Counted from the first letter of the stretch, positions 6,409-14,235 are shown. The stretch: DNA of 27,053 nucleotides from JAWLCQ01 sp041687095 (GCA_041687095.1 JAWLCQ010000052.1:1-27053); one strand, 5' to 3'. Numbers and translations: made by a program. Notes: generated by a model not told the origin, from the letters alone.

Positions 6409-8376
6409 GTGCAGATCGTCTGCGGAAACTGCCGGAAGCTCTTCGTCACCGAGCGCCCTCGCGGCGGGGCGGGGGCGACGTGCCCCGAGTGCGGGAACGT
6501 CATCGAGCTGCCCGCGGACGTTTCGCCCCCCCCGCCCCCGCTGCTCCGCGATCCCGCGGCCAACGGCGACGCGGGATTCGCCGCCGTCGCCCGCCGCTCC
6601 GTCGCCGCCCACATCGACCTCGAATGCGCACACTGCCGCAAACGCCTCATGGTCGGAAAGGCCCTGGCGGGCAAACGCGTCCGCTGCCCCGCGTGCGGGC
6701 AGTCCTTCGTGGTCCCCCACCCCTCCCAGCAGGCCCAGTTCGTCAGCGGGGACTTCGCCGCCATGACCGGGGCCATCGACCAGATGACCCTCGAAGAGCA
6801 GGAAGCCGCCGCCGAGGAGGAAGCCGCCGCCCCCCAGGATGTCCGCATCGACTTCCCCGAAACGATGCCCGACATCCTGCCCCCTCCCCCGCCGGACGCC
6901 CCCCCTGCGCCCGCCGACGCCCCGCCCCAACCCGCGCCCGGCGAATTGCCCGAAATCCCGCCCGAGAAGGCCTACCCCCCCGCCCCACCGGCCGACGACG
7001 GGGGCGCGACGGCCAAGCCTCCCCACCGCCGCCCCGCCAAGGCCCAGCCCACGCCCCGCGCACCGGAACGGCCGCCCCCCGGTGCGCCCGCCCCGCGCCC
7101 ACCCAAGCCCGCCAAACCCCCCAGGCCCGCCAAGGCCGCCCCGCCCCCCGGAGAGACGCCCCCGCCTCCCGGTCCCGCGGACGGGTCCGGCCCGCGCGCC
7201 AAGACGCCCGCGGGCCGCTCCGGCGTGCGACCGGCCGTGCGCGCCGAGCAAGCCCCCACCACCGACGCACCGACCCCCGACGCACCGCCCCGGCCCTCCA
7301 AACCCAAGCCCGCCGCCCGGACCGCCGCGCCTCTCCCCACCGCCGCCCCTCCCTCCACCGACGCCCCCCACCACCGCTCCCCCCTCGCCGCGGTCCTGGG
7401 CGGGGGACCGTGGTGGCGGCAGCTCCTGGTTGCACTGGCGGCGGCGGTCCTGGTCGCCGCGATCGCCGGGGGCATCCACGTGCTCCTCCGCCACGATGGG
7501 GCGAGTGAGGCTCCGCCCCATGACGCGGCGCCCACCGAGTCCGTCGCGGCGGACGCGGACCCGCGGCCGGGCCCGCGCCCCAGCACGCGCACCGCGCCCC
7601 CGCCGCCCCCCGCCACCCAGCCGGCCGTCAAGCTGCCACCGCCCCCTCCGCCCCCGCCCTCCGCGGGGCCCAAGGCCCGGCTGCTCGCGGCGAACGGGAG
7701 CGTCTTCCTGCACGAGGGCTACCGCCCCGCGGGCCCGCGGAACCTCTTCCTGACGATCGAGGTCGAACTCTTCGCCGGGGCATCGCCGTTCGACCTGCGA
7801 ACCGACGCGGCCGGGATCTCCCTGGAGATCGACGGCAAGACCTACGCGCCGCTGACGGCCGACGCGGCCGCCGTGGACCTGCCGCCCGTCCCCCGGGCGC
7901 AGGACCTCCATGTCCCGGCAGGGGGCTTGGCACGGGTGCGGCTGCTCTTCGAGGCGCCCGCCTCAGTGTTCACCGCCGTGCTGCGGATCGCGGGGGTGGA
8001 CGAGCCGGTGCGGGTGCGCCCGGACACCACCGTCACCTCCCAGGGCCAGTGGGGCATCGAGGGCACGTACGAGGAACTGCCCCCGCGCAACCTCAAGCCC
8101 GAACTCGACGACCCCGTGATGGCCGCCCTTCAGCGCGCGGGCAACTCCCGCCTGGTGGTCCGCGACACGCCCGACGGGGTGCAGGTGGAACTGCCCGCCG
8201 CGGGCGTGACGGGCACGGGGCAGGCGGTGAAGGGCGAACGGGGCCTGTGGGACGTGACGCTCCACGGGGAGGGCGCGGCGAGGCAGGCAAGGCTGCGGCT
8301 GTTCGCGGACGGGAAACGGGTGCTCCTGTACCTGGCCGACGAGCCCTTCCATCAGATCACGTACAGACGGATGTAG
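6409..8376 (+). CDS. Double zinc-ribbon, proline-rich, single-pass membrane protein
   Basis: A 655-residue protein with a GTG start two bases after the nadE stop; no strong ribosome-binding site is seen, so coupling is likely. Ribbon 1: C5, C8, C25, C28. Ribbon 2: C73, C76, C93, C96 (both MJ0042/zinc-ribbon-like, and ribbon 2 ends GQSFVVP). Residues 115-145 are a Glu/Ala helix. Residues 155-325 are a long Pro/Ala/Lys disordered linker. One membrane segment lies near 335-358 (LLVALAAAVLVAAIAGGIHVLL). After a second Pro-rich stretch, about residues 420-655 form a beta-rich domain, predicted outside. The ribbons face the cytoplasm. Proteins of this plan are common in planctomycetes, with unknown roles. 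A link to NAD or DUF1638 is context only. Confidence 0.85.
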   Translation: MQIVCGNCRKLFVTERPRGGAGATCPECGNVIELPADVSPPPPPLLRDPAANGDAGFAAVARRSVAAHIDLECAHCRKRLMVGKALAGKRVRCPACGQSFVVPHPSQQAQFVSGDFAAMTGAIDQMTLEEQEAAAEEEAAAPQDVRIDFPETMPDILPPPPPDAPPAPADAPPQPAPGELPEIPPEKAYPPAPPADDGGATAKPPHRRPAKAQPTPRAPERPPPGAPAPRPPKPAKPPRPAKAAPPPGETPPPPGPADGSGPRAKTPAGRSGVRPAVRAEQAPTTDAPTPDAPPRPSKPKPAARTAAPLPTAAPPSTDAPHHRSPLAAVLGGGPWWRQLLVALAAAVLVAAIAGGIHVLLRHDGASEAPPHDAAPTESVAADADPRPGPRPSTRTAPPPPPATQPAVKLPPPPPPPPSAGPKARLLAANGSVFLHEGYRPAGPRNLFLTIEVELFAGASPFDLRTDAAGISLEIDGKTYAPLTADAAAVDLPPVPRAQDLHVPAGGLARVRLLFEAPASVFTAVLRIAGVDEPVRVRPDTTVTSQGQWGIEGTYEELPPRNLKPELDDPVMAALQRAGNSRLVVRDTPDGVQVELPAAGVTGTGQAVKGERGLWDVTLHGEGAARQARLRLFADGKRVLLYLADEPFHQITYRRM

Positions 8377-8377
8377 C

Positions 8378-9136
8378 ATGCGAAAGTTCAAGTTCATCGG
8401 GTGCGAGATCGTGTATCGCGAGGCGTGCTTCCTGGCGGCGAGCGGGGAGCACTGCGTGGACGTGGAGTTCCTGCGCAAGGGCCTGCACGACCTGGAGCGG
8501 GCGGACATGACCGCCAAGATCCAGGCCACCATCGACGCCGTCGACCCCTCCGCCGGGTACGAGGCGATCCTGCTGGGGTACGCGCGGTGCAACGATGGCC
8601 TGGTGGGCGTGCAGGCGCGGGGGATCCCGCTGGTGATCCCCAAGGCGCATGACTGCATCACGTTCTTCTTCGGATCCCGCCACGCCTACCGCGCCGCCCA
8701 CGCCGCCTGCCCCGGGACGTATTTCGCCTCCAGCGGGTGGGTGGAGCGCGACCGCTTCTCCCAGGGCCAGTACACCCAGCCCGCCTACGGCAAGACGGGC
8801 GTGATGGCCAACCTCGGGCTCACCGAGAGCTACGAGGACATGGTCGCGAAGTACGGCAGGGAGAACGCGGACTTCATCCTGGAGCAGCTTGGGGGGTGGG
8901 AGAAAAACTACTCCCGCTGCCTCTACCTGGAGATGGGCGTCTGCGACGAAACCGCCTTCGTCGACGACACCCGCCGCATGGCCGAGGCCAAGCACTGGAC
9001 CTTCGAACGCCACAAGGGCGATCTGTCGCTCCTGCAACGGCTCTTCGCCGCCCAGTGGGACGCCGACTTCGTCCTCGTCGCCCCGGGCCAGACGCTGGCG
9101 GCGAGGAACGACGAGGAGATCCTCGAAGCGAGGTGA
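8378..9136 (+). CDS. DUF1638 family protein
   Basis: A 252-residue soluble protein starting one base after the previous stop, so it is probably translated by coupling. I recognise the DUF1638 pattern: KFKFIGCEIVYREAC at the start, GLHDLERADM (about 36-45), LLGYARCNDGLVGV (about 65-78), and IPKAHDCITFFFGS (about 88-101), with conserved Cys and His residues that could bind a metal or cofactor. The family's function is not established. From memory, members occur in methanogens and other anaerobes near corrinoid-dependent methyl-transfer genes, but no such gene is present here. The length matches the family, and the end (VLVAPGQ) is typical. The family call is fairly sure; any activity would be a guess. 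Confidence 0.8.
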   Translation: MRKFKFIGCEIVYREACFLAASGEHCVDVEFLRKGLHDLERADMTAKIQATIDAVDPSAGYEAILLGYARCNDGLVGVQARGIPLVIPKAHDCITFFFGSRHAYRAAHAACPGTYFASSGWVERDRFSQGQYTQPAYGKTGVMANLGLTESYEDMVAKYGRENADFILEQLGGWEKNYSRCLYLEMGVCDETAFVDDTRRMAEAKHWTFERHKGDLSLLQRLFAAQWDADFVLVAPGQTLAARNDEEILEAR

Positions 9137-9163
9137 GGGGTGAGAGGTGAGAGGTAAGAGGTG

Positions 9164-9283
9164 AGAGGTTAGCACTGCAGTGAAGGTTCGCGGCGTCGCC
9201 GACAGCGCCCCCGTGGTGTGGTGGGGCCCGAAGGGCCTTGGCCTGCAGCCTGTGGACGAACCTTCATCATGGCGCTAACCTCT
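9164..9283. repeat. Short inverted-repeat element (MITE-like)
   Basis: The left arm 9164-9190 (AGAGGTTAGC, seven variable bases, TGAAGGTTCG) pairs with the right arm 9257-9283 (CGAACCTTCA, seven variable bases, GCTAACCTCT). The two 10-bp blocks are perfect. Outside the arms lie short direct repeats of GAGGTRA type (9137-9170) and AACCTCT type (9276-9298), so the palindromic character extends outward. It fills the gap between the DUF1638 and nitroreductase genes. There is no ORF. Confidence 0.75.
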
Positions 9284-9323
9284 AACCTCTAACCTCTACC
9301 CTCTTCCGGAAAGGACGGACACC

Positions 9324-9824
9324 ATGGACTTCTACAGCGTGGTCAATCAGCGGCGGAGCGTGCGGAAGTTTGAACCGGACCCCGTTCCGCGCGAGGTGCT
9401 CGAGCGGATCGTGCGGACGGGGATCGAGGCACCCTCGGGGTGCAACATGCAGTTGCGGCACTACGTCATCGTGGACGACCCGGAGCTGATGGACCGCCTG
9501 CGGTCGGCGAGTCCCGCGCTGCAGGGCGCCCCGGCCGCCATCTTCGTCGTCATGGACCCGCAGGCGACGCCGTACGGGGAGTTCTGGATGCAGGACGCGT
9601 CGGCGGCGATCGAGAACATGCTGCTGGCGGCGGTGGCGGAGGGGTACGCCTCGTGCTGGATCGAGGGCCAGGTCCGCCGCACGGAGGAGCAGCTCCGCCC
9701 GCTCCTGAACGTCCCCGCCCCCCTGCGCATCTGGGCGATCCTCCCGATCGGGAGAGCGGCGGTGCAGCCCGAGCGCCCGGCGAAGTCGCCCTACGAGGAC
9801 GTGGTGCACGTCAACGGCTGGTAG
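9324..9824 (+). CDS. Nitroreductase family protein
   Basis: An FMN-dependent NAD(P)H oxidoreductase of the nitroreductase fold, 166 residues, at the short end of the family. The N-terminal RRSVRKFEPDPVP (11-23) supplies the Arg residues that bind the FMN phosphate, followed by GIEAPSGCNMQ (33-43). The central helix DASAAIENMLLAAVAEG (92-108) and the CWIEGQVR segment are typical. The C-terminus (WAILPIG, then RP) matches the FMN-binding end. ATG 9324 is preceded by GGAAAGGA. The substrate cannot be read from sequence; members reduce nitro compounds, quinones or flavins, or act in cofactor biosynthesis. It stands alone between two repeat regions, so context gives no help. Confidence 0.88.
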   Translation: MDFYSVVNQRRSVRKFEPDPVPREVLERIVRTGIEAPSGCNMQLRHYVIVDDPELMDRLRSASPALQGAPAAIFVVMDPQATPYGEFWMQDASAAIENMLLAAVAEGYASCWIEGQVRRTEEQLRPLLNVPAPLRIWAILPIGRAAVQPERPAKSPYEDVVHVNGW

Positions 9825-9858
9825 CACGCCCGCACCGGCGACGGGGAATCCGAAACGT

Positions 9859-10073
9859 GTAACCATTCACGCCTTCGCAAACAGCGGCGAAGGCGTGAAG
9901 AGAAGAAACAGCCCCGAAGAAAGGGATTTCGCAGATGATGAGATTGCACAGATTGAGAAGAAGAACACCTCCCTGTTCTCCCATCTGTGCCATCCTGAAA
10001 TCTGTGTAATCCCCTTCTCTCCGGCTGTTTCTTCAGATTTCCGTCGCCGCATGCACAGGCGTGAACGGCTACC
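9859..10073. repeat. Palindromic element C, copy 1
   Basis: Terminal inverted repeats are GTAACCATTCACGCC (9859-9873) and its near complement at 10059-10073 (13 of 15 match). Just inside the left end is a perfect 11-bp hairpin, CACGCCTTCGC (9868-9878) with GCGAAGGCGTG (9887-9897) and an 8-base loop. The interior is a second imperfect palindrome: GAAGAAACAGCC (about 9902-9913) pairs with GGCTGTTTCTTC (10023-10034), and AAGGGATTTCGCAGAT pairs roughly with ATCTGTGTAATCCCC. The interior is AT-richer than its surroundings. A reverse-oriented copy lies at 13879-14106. It encodes no protein I can support. Confidence 0.85.
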
Positions 10074-10084
10074 GAAACGTCAAC

Positions 10085-10200
10085 GCATACCAGGTGATTC
10101 CCGTCCATTACCGGTTGGATGTGGTTGCTCCCGTCTCCGCCAAGGCTCCGCCGAGGCAAGCCGCTTCGCTCCGCAGACCACGGCACCCACGCGAGAGTTG
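10085..10200. repeat. Dispersed repeat E, copy 2
   Basis: Second copy of the repeat at 2894-3005, same orientation, starting 12 bases after element C ends. It shares CCGGTTGGA, GGTTGCTCCCG, CGCCAAGGCT and CCACGGCACCC, and the same minus-strand peptide pattern. The 3' part CCGCTTCGCTCCGCAGACCA is also matched by 23195-23214. Between 10200 and 10310 there is only an unassigned stretch ending in ATTTCGTGCTTTGGATTTG-type repeat sequence. Confidence 0.7.
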
Positions 10201-10310
10201 GGTGGAACGCGTGCTGGAGCTTCCGTCAGTCGGCGAGCCTGATGGCTTTCGCGCAAGCGACTCGCGTTTTGGTCATTCGCATTTCGTGCTTTGGATTTGT
10301 TTCGGATTTC

Positions 10311-10785
10311 GGTAACCGTTCACGCGGTGTCCCCCCGGGGGGGCAGAAAGATGCCCGCCGTCCGAACCTCCCCACCGACCCCGCGTCGGTGGAAGGCGGC
10401 TATCGACTACTCGCACGCCCCCACGGATCTCTTGCTTCTTCTGCTGCTTCTTCTCCCCACCGACCTCGCGTCGGTGGTTCAAACGGCCCTTGACTACGGC
10501 CGGTGCGCCGGGTCCGCGCACCGTTCACGCTCGTTGGTCATCCCGTAGTAAGGAAGCCGGCTTACCACCGACGCAGGGTCGGTGGGGAGCAGGAGGACGA
10601 GCGGGATGGGAGGGGACCGCCGCAGTAGTCGATAGCCGCTTACCACCGACGCGGGGTCGGTGGGGAGAAGAAGAGGCAAGCGGCATGGGGTCGGCGGGCA
10701 GAGGGGACAGGGTGCTCGCCTGGGCGCCGGCATGTTCCTTTCCTCACGCCCTTCCCGCTGCTTGGAAGGGCGTGAACGGTTTCGG
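10311..10785. repeat. Palindromic element D with four-hairpin interior
   Basis: The left end GTAACCGTTCACGC and a right end containing GCGTGAACGGTTTC match the ends of element C. The right end is capped by a perfect 12-bp hairpin, TCACGCCCTTCC (10744-10755) with GGAAGGGCGTGA (10764-10775) and an 8-base loop. The interior holds four 21-bp hairpins with the identical stem CCACCGAC/GTCGGTGG and 5-base loops, at 10372-10392, 10457-10477, 10565-10585 and 10643-10663. The first two lie in one orientation and the last two in the other, each flanked by CTCC or GGAG. GGCTATCGACTACT (10398-10411) also pairs with 10624-10637. The whole is thus a nested palindrome about 475 bp long. Confidence 0.85.
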
Positions 10786-10842
10786 ATTTCGAGTTTCGGA
10801 TTTCGGATTTCCCCGCCGCATGCTTCTCGCGGCGGGGCGGGG

Positions 10843-11910
10843 TCACAGCCACCGTTTTTTGCGGAAGTACATCAGCATGCCCGCGGCGACGGCGGCCATG
10901 ACGGTGAGGGTTACGGGGTACGCCCAGGGCTCGTCGAGTTCGGGCATGTGGCGGAAGTTCATGCCGTACACCCCCGCGATGAACGTGAGGGGGATGAAGA
11001 TGGTGGCGATGATGGTGAGGACCTTCATCACCTCGTTCATGCGGTTGCTGGCGTTGGAGAGGTAGACGTCGAGCATCCCCGACGCCGACTCCCGGAACAG
11101 TTCGACGGTGTCCACGACCTGGACGGCGTGGTCGTAGAGGTCGCGGAGGTACACGCGCGTGCCCTGGCTCAGCAGGGCCGAGGCCGTGCGGTCGAAGGCG
11201 CCGGCGAGTTCGCGCATGGGCCAGGCGGCCTTGCGGAGGAAGCTGGTCTCGCGCTTCAGGACGTAGATCTCCTCGAGCATCTCGGGCGTGGACTCCTCGA
11301 TGAGGCGGTCCTCGAGGAGTTCGATGTTCTCGGCGAAGTGTTCGAGGACGACGAAGTAGTTGTCGACGACGGCGTCGAGGAGGGCGTAGGCGAGGTAGTC
11401 GGCGGGCATGGTGCGGATGCGTCCGCCCCCGGTGCGGATGCGGTCGCGGATGGCCCCGAAGACATCCCCGGGCGCCTCCTGGAACGAGGCCACCACGCCC
11501 TGTCGCAGGATCAGCGAGACCTGCTCGGCGAGGATGGTGTTCTCGTCGGCGTTGTAGTACAGCATCTTGAAGACGAGGAACAGGTAGTCCCCGTAGTCCT
11601 CCAGCTTGGGCCGCTGCGAGGTGTTGACGATGTCCTCCAGCACCAGCGGGTGCACCCCCATCGCCGCCCCCAGCCGCTCGACCTGCTCCAGGTCGTGGAT
11701 CCCATCGAGGTTCACCCACCGCACCGCCCCGTTCTTCTGGGGCTGGGCGAGTTCCTCCATGTCCGCGGGCTGGTACTCGCGGACGTGCTGGGGGTCGTAC
11801 TCGATGACGGAGAGCACCGGGGCCTCGATCCGCCTTTGCCCGATGTGCACCAGCGTCCCGGGGGGCAGGTTGGCGGTGCGGGGAATGGTCTCCTTGCGGA
11901 TGTCCGTCAT
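10843..11910 (-). CDS. corA: CorA family Mg2+/Co2+ transporter
   Basis: A pentameric inner-membrane channel for Mg2+ (and Co2+) uptake; 355 residues, the usual family length. Residues 1-290 are the cytoplasmic funnel: a beta-rich N-terminus, WVNLDGIHD (about 66-74), HPLVLEDIVNTSQRPKLEDYGDYLFLV (roughly 87-113, family-typical), then long helices. The first membrane helix runs through TIIATIFIPLTFIAGVYGMNF with the selectivity signature G316-M317-N318. After a short periplasmic loop, the second helix is VTLTVMAAVAAGMLMYF, followed by the basic KKRWL end. The ATG at 11910 begins where the family does. The gene follows rpsA on the same strand, separated by a hairpin, so it may have its own promoter or receive read-through. 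Confidence 0.95.
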   Translation of the reverse strand: MTDIRKETIPRTANLPPGTLVHIGQRRIEAPVLSVIEYDPQHVREYQPADMEELAQPQKNGAVRWVNLDGIHDLEQVERLGAAMGVHPLVLEDIVNTSQRPKLEDYGDYLFLVFKMLYYNADENTILAEQVSLILRQGVVASFQEAPGDVFGAIRDRIRTGGGRIRTMPADYLAYALLDAVVDNYFVVLEHFAENIELLEDRLIEESTPEMLEEIYVLKRETSFLRKAAWPMRELAGAFDRTASALLSQGTRVYLRDLYDHAVQVVDTVELFRESASGMLDVYLSNASNRMNEVMKVLTIIATIFIPLTFIAGVYGMNFRHMPELDEPWAYPVTLTVMAAVAAGMLMYFRKKRWL

Positions 11911-11964
11911 GCGCGGCTCCCGGACAGGTGCGGGTCCCCGGGTCGAGGCAGTGCTTCACCGCAT

Positions 11965-11998
11965 CGCAGCGCACGGGTGCTCGGACCCGTGCGCTGCG
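11965..11998 (-). terminator. Strong hairpin after rpsA (possible terminator)
   Basis: A perfect 14-bp stem, CGCAGCGCACGGGT (11965-11978) with ACCCGTGCGCTGCG (11985-11998), and a 6-base loop, starting 15 bases after the rpsA stop. No U-run follows on the minus strand, so it is either a Rho-type or hairpin-only terminator or an mRNA 3' stabiliser. Confidence 0.6.
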
Positions 11999-12012
11999 GT
12001 GCGGCGATCGTC

Positions 12013-13548
12013 CTACTTCAGGAAGCGGCTGAGGTCCAGCCCGCCGCCCTCAAGGCCGCCCTTGAGGGGGGTCTTGCGCTTGCGGGCGGGCTGCGCGGGG
12101 GCGGACGGCGCCTGCTCGGTGTAGGAGGAGGCGGTCTCGGTGGGCTCCTGGGTGGCCTTGATCGACAGGGCGATGCGGCGCTTCTCCTCGTCGACGGAGA
12201 GGACCTTGGCCTGGACGGCCTGCCCTTCCTTGACGACGTCGGAGACCGCGCGGACGCGGTTGAAGCTCAGCTCGCTGATGTGGACCATGCCCTCGACGCC
12301 GGGGGCGATCTGGACGAAGGCCCCGAAGTCCGCGATGCGGGTGACGGTGCCCTCGACGATGCTGTCGGGGGCGAAGCGAACGCTCGCGCCCATCCACGGA
12401 TCGTCCTCGACGCGCTTGAGCGACAGCCCGATCCGGCGCCGCTTGGGCTCGACCGTCATCACCCGGACCTTGATGTGGTCCCCGACCTTGACGACCTCGT
12501 CGGGGCGGTTGATCCGCCGCCCGTAGGCGAGTTCGCCCATCGGGATCAGCCCCTCGATCCCGCCCTCGAGTTCGACGAACGCCCCGAAGTCGGCGAGGCG
12601 GGTGACGGTGCCCTCGACGATGGCGTCGGGGGCGTACTTGTTGGCGGCGTTCTCCCAGGGATCGGCGAGGATCTGCTTGAGCCCCAGCGACAGCCGCTGG
12701 TTCTCCCGGTCGATCTTGGTGATCTGGACCTGCAACTCCTGCCCCTCGGTGACGACGTCGCGGGGGTTGTCGATGCGGGCGTAGGACATGTCGCTGACGT
12801 GCAGCAGCCCGTCGATGCCCCCGATGTCCACGAACGCCCCGTAGGGCTTGATGGTCTTGACGGTCCCGTGGACGATCTGGCCCTTCTCGAGCGTCTCCCA
12901 GAGCTGCTCGGCAGCCTTGGCGGTTTCCTCCTCGAGGATCGCGCGGCGGGAGACGATCAGGCGCTTCCCGCCCCGCTCGACCTCCATGACCTTGCACTGC
13001 AACCGCTGGTTGACGAACTGCCCGACGTCCTCGATGCGGGTGACGTCGATCTGGCTGACGGGCATGAACGCCCGCAGGCCGTTGATGTTCAGCTCCAGCC
13101 CGCCGGTGTTCGTGCCCGTGACGCGGCCCTCGACGACCTGGCCCTTCTCCAGCGTCTCCCACGAGGCGGTCGTGATCGCGCCTTCGCGGGCGAGGAGCAC
13201 CAGCTCGTCGTCGGGGTCGAAGCCCTCGATGACGACGTTGATCTGGTCCCCGACGGCGGGGAAGTCCTCGGCGGTGAACTGCTTGATGGGCACGACGCCC
13301 TGGCGGTGCCCGCCGATGTCGACGAAGATGTCCTCCCCGCTGATGCCCACCACCAGCCCCTTACGCACGCCTTCGCGAAGGCTTTGGGCGTTGGGACGGA
13401 CGGCGCGGGACTTGGACTCCTCCTCGGCGAGGAGGTCTTCAAGGGACGTGTCCCCAAGGGCTTCATCCACCTCGCGCTGCAGGGCGGAATCCAGCTTTGC
13501 CTCGGGCCTCTCGGACTGGAGATCGTGCTGCTCGTTGTCCATGCTCAT
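12013..13548 (-). CDS. rpsA: 30S ribosomal protein S1
   Basis: This protein binds mRNA on the 30S subunit and helps start translation. The 511-residue protein has an acidic N-terminal segment (about 1-55), then five S1 (OB-fold) repeats at about 60-125, 138-203, 222-293, 309-379 and 396-465, and a disordered Lys/Pro tail. The last three repeats carry the classic G-x-V-x3-YGAFVDIGG or FGAFV core followed by HVSD, PMGEL or HISEL. Repeats 4 and 5 are near duplicates (APDAIVEGTVTR and APDSIVEGTVTR). E. coli S1 has six repeats; five or fewer is common elsewhere. Two ATGs (13548, 13542) could start it; GAGAG lies upstream. Repeat 1 is the most divergent, as expected for the ribosome-docking repeats. 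Confidence 0.93.
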   Translation of the reverse strand: MSMDNEQHDLQSERPEAKLDSALQREVDEALGDTSLEDLLAEEESKSRAVRPNAQSLREGVRKGLVVGISGEDIFVDIGGHRQGVVPIKQFTAEDFPAVGDQINVVIEGFDPDDELVLLAREGAITTASWETLEKGQVVEGRVTGTNTGGLELNINGLRAFMPVSQIDVTRIEDVGQFVNQRLQCKVMEVERGGKRLIVSRRAILEEETAKAAEQLWETLEKGQIVHGTVKTIKPYGAFVDIGGIDGLLHVSDMSYARIDNPRDVVTEGQELQVQITKIDRENQRLSLGLKQILADPWENAANKYAPDAIVEGTVTRLADFGAFVELEGGIEGLIPMGELAYGRRINRPDEVVKVGDHIKVRVMTVEPKRRRIGLSLKRVEDDPWMGASVRFAPDSIVEGTVTRIADFGAFVQIAPGVEGMVHISELSFNRVRAVSDVVKEGQAVQAKVLSVDEEKRRIALSIKATQEPTETASSYTEQAPSAPAQPARKRKTPLKGGLEGGGLDLSRFLK

Positions 13549-13614
13549 GCGGAACTCTCACTATCGTGAATTCGACTGCACAGGGCCATACGCCCGGACC
13601 GCATAGAACGTTGT

Positions 13615-13642
13615 ATGATACCGCCCTTGGGGCGAATGGCAA
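13615..13642 (-). promoter_or_regulatory. Candidate rpsA promoter
   Basis: Read on the minus strand, TTGCCA (13642-13637) and TATCAT (13620-13615) are separated by 16 bases, which resembles a sigma-70 type -35/-10 pair. It would start transcription about 60 bases before the rpsA ATG. It lies at the edge of repeat block B, so the repeat does not interrupt it. This is a motif match only. Confidence 0.4.
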
Positions 13643-13670
13643 AGCAGAGAAATGGGAAATCGGCGCAGGG

Positions 13671-13866
13671 GGGGTGTGGCCGGTTTTCGGTGGGGCCTTT
13701 GGCCACGGCATCGCGAGTGTGGGGGGGCCAAATCCGAAACTCGAAACCCGAAATCCGAAACAAATCCAAAACGGCAAATCCGAATGACAGAAACGGGCTC
13801 CCGGTCCGCGGGGGTCCGCCATGCAGTCGAAGCGTCCTGCGGCGGGGCCGCGTTTGGGATTTCGGT
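13671..13866 (-). repeat. Dispersed repeat B, copy 2 (inverted)
   Basis: Reverse-complement copy of 4441-4649. It begins GGGTGTGGCCGGTTTTCGGT and contains GCCACGGCATCGC, CGAAACCCGAAATCCGAAAC and CGAATGACAGAAACGGG, then AGTCGAAGCGTCC. With element C and repeat A it fills all of 13670-14220 between rpsA and the TPR gene. No believable gene lies in this stretch. Confidence 0.85.
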
Positions 13867-13878
13867 CCTTCGAATTTC

Positions 13879-14106
13879 GGTAACCGTTCACGCCTGTGCA
13901 CGAGGCGACAGGAGCCTGAAGAAACAGCCGGAGAGAAGGGGATTACACAGATTTCAGGATTACGCAGAAGAGAGAGAGAGAGAGAGAAGAGCGGTGTTCT
14001 CCTTCTCCTCAATCTGCGCAATCTCATAATCTGCGAAATCCCTTTCTTCGGGGCTGTTTCTTCTTTTCACGCCTTCGCTGCTGCCTGCGAAGGCGTGAAT
14101 GGTTAC
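13879..14106. repeat. Palindromic element C, copy 2 (inverted)
   Basis: Its ends GTAACCGTTCACGCC (13880-13894) and GGCGTGAATGGTTAC (14092-14106) pair at 14 of 15 positions. The hairpin inside the right end, CACGCCTTCGC (14068-14078) with GCGAAGGCGTG (14087-14097), has the same stem as copy 1, and its 8-base loop differs. The interior repeats the GAAGAAACAGCC...GGCTGTTTCTTC palindrome of 9859-10073 in reverse. A (GA)n run at about 13967-13988 is present here and absent from copy 1. Confidence 0.85.
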
Positions 14107-14217
14107 GAATTTCGGATTTGTTTCGGATTTCGTGCTTCGGATTTCGACGGTCCAGGCGGGTTCCTGATGCCATCCAACCCTCCCCGCCCGGGGCCCCACC
14201 GTTTTTCGGCCACACCC
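14107..14217 (-). repeat. Dispersed repeat A, copy 2 (inverted)
   Basis: Reverse complement of 4334-4440. It begins with AATTTCGGATTTGTTTCGGA, continues through GGTCCAGGCGGGTTCCTGAT, and ends TTTTTCGGCCACACCC. It lies only 19 bases past the stop of the TPR gene. In the first locus A and B are adjacent; here element C sits between them. Confidence 0.85.
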
Positions 14218-14235
14218 GGCGCAGGGGCCTCCACC

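Noticed and set aside
9811..10186. Several small ORFs on both strands
   Set aside because: They translate element C and repeat E; the same peptide patterns recur at other repeat copies.
10372..10663. CRISPR array
   Set aside because: The four 21-bp repeats are inverted relative to each other with unequal gaps (64, 87 and 57 bases), and no cas gene is present.
10660..13569. 969-codon plus-strand open frame
   Set aside because: Antisense shadow of the corA and rpsA genes; the translated text is low-complexity Val/Asp/Gly.
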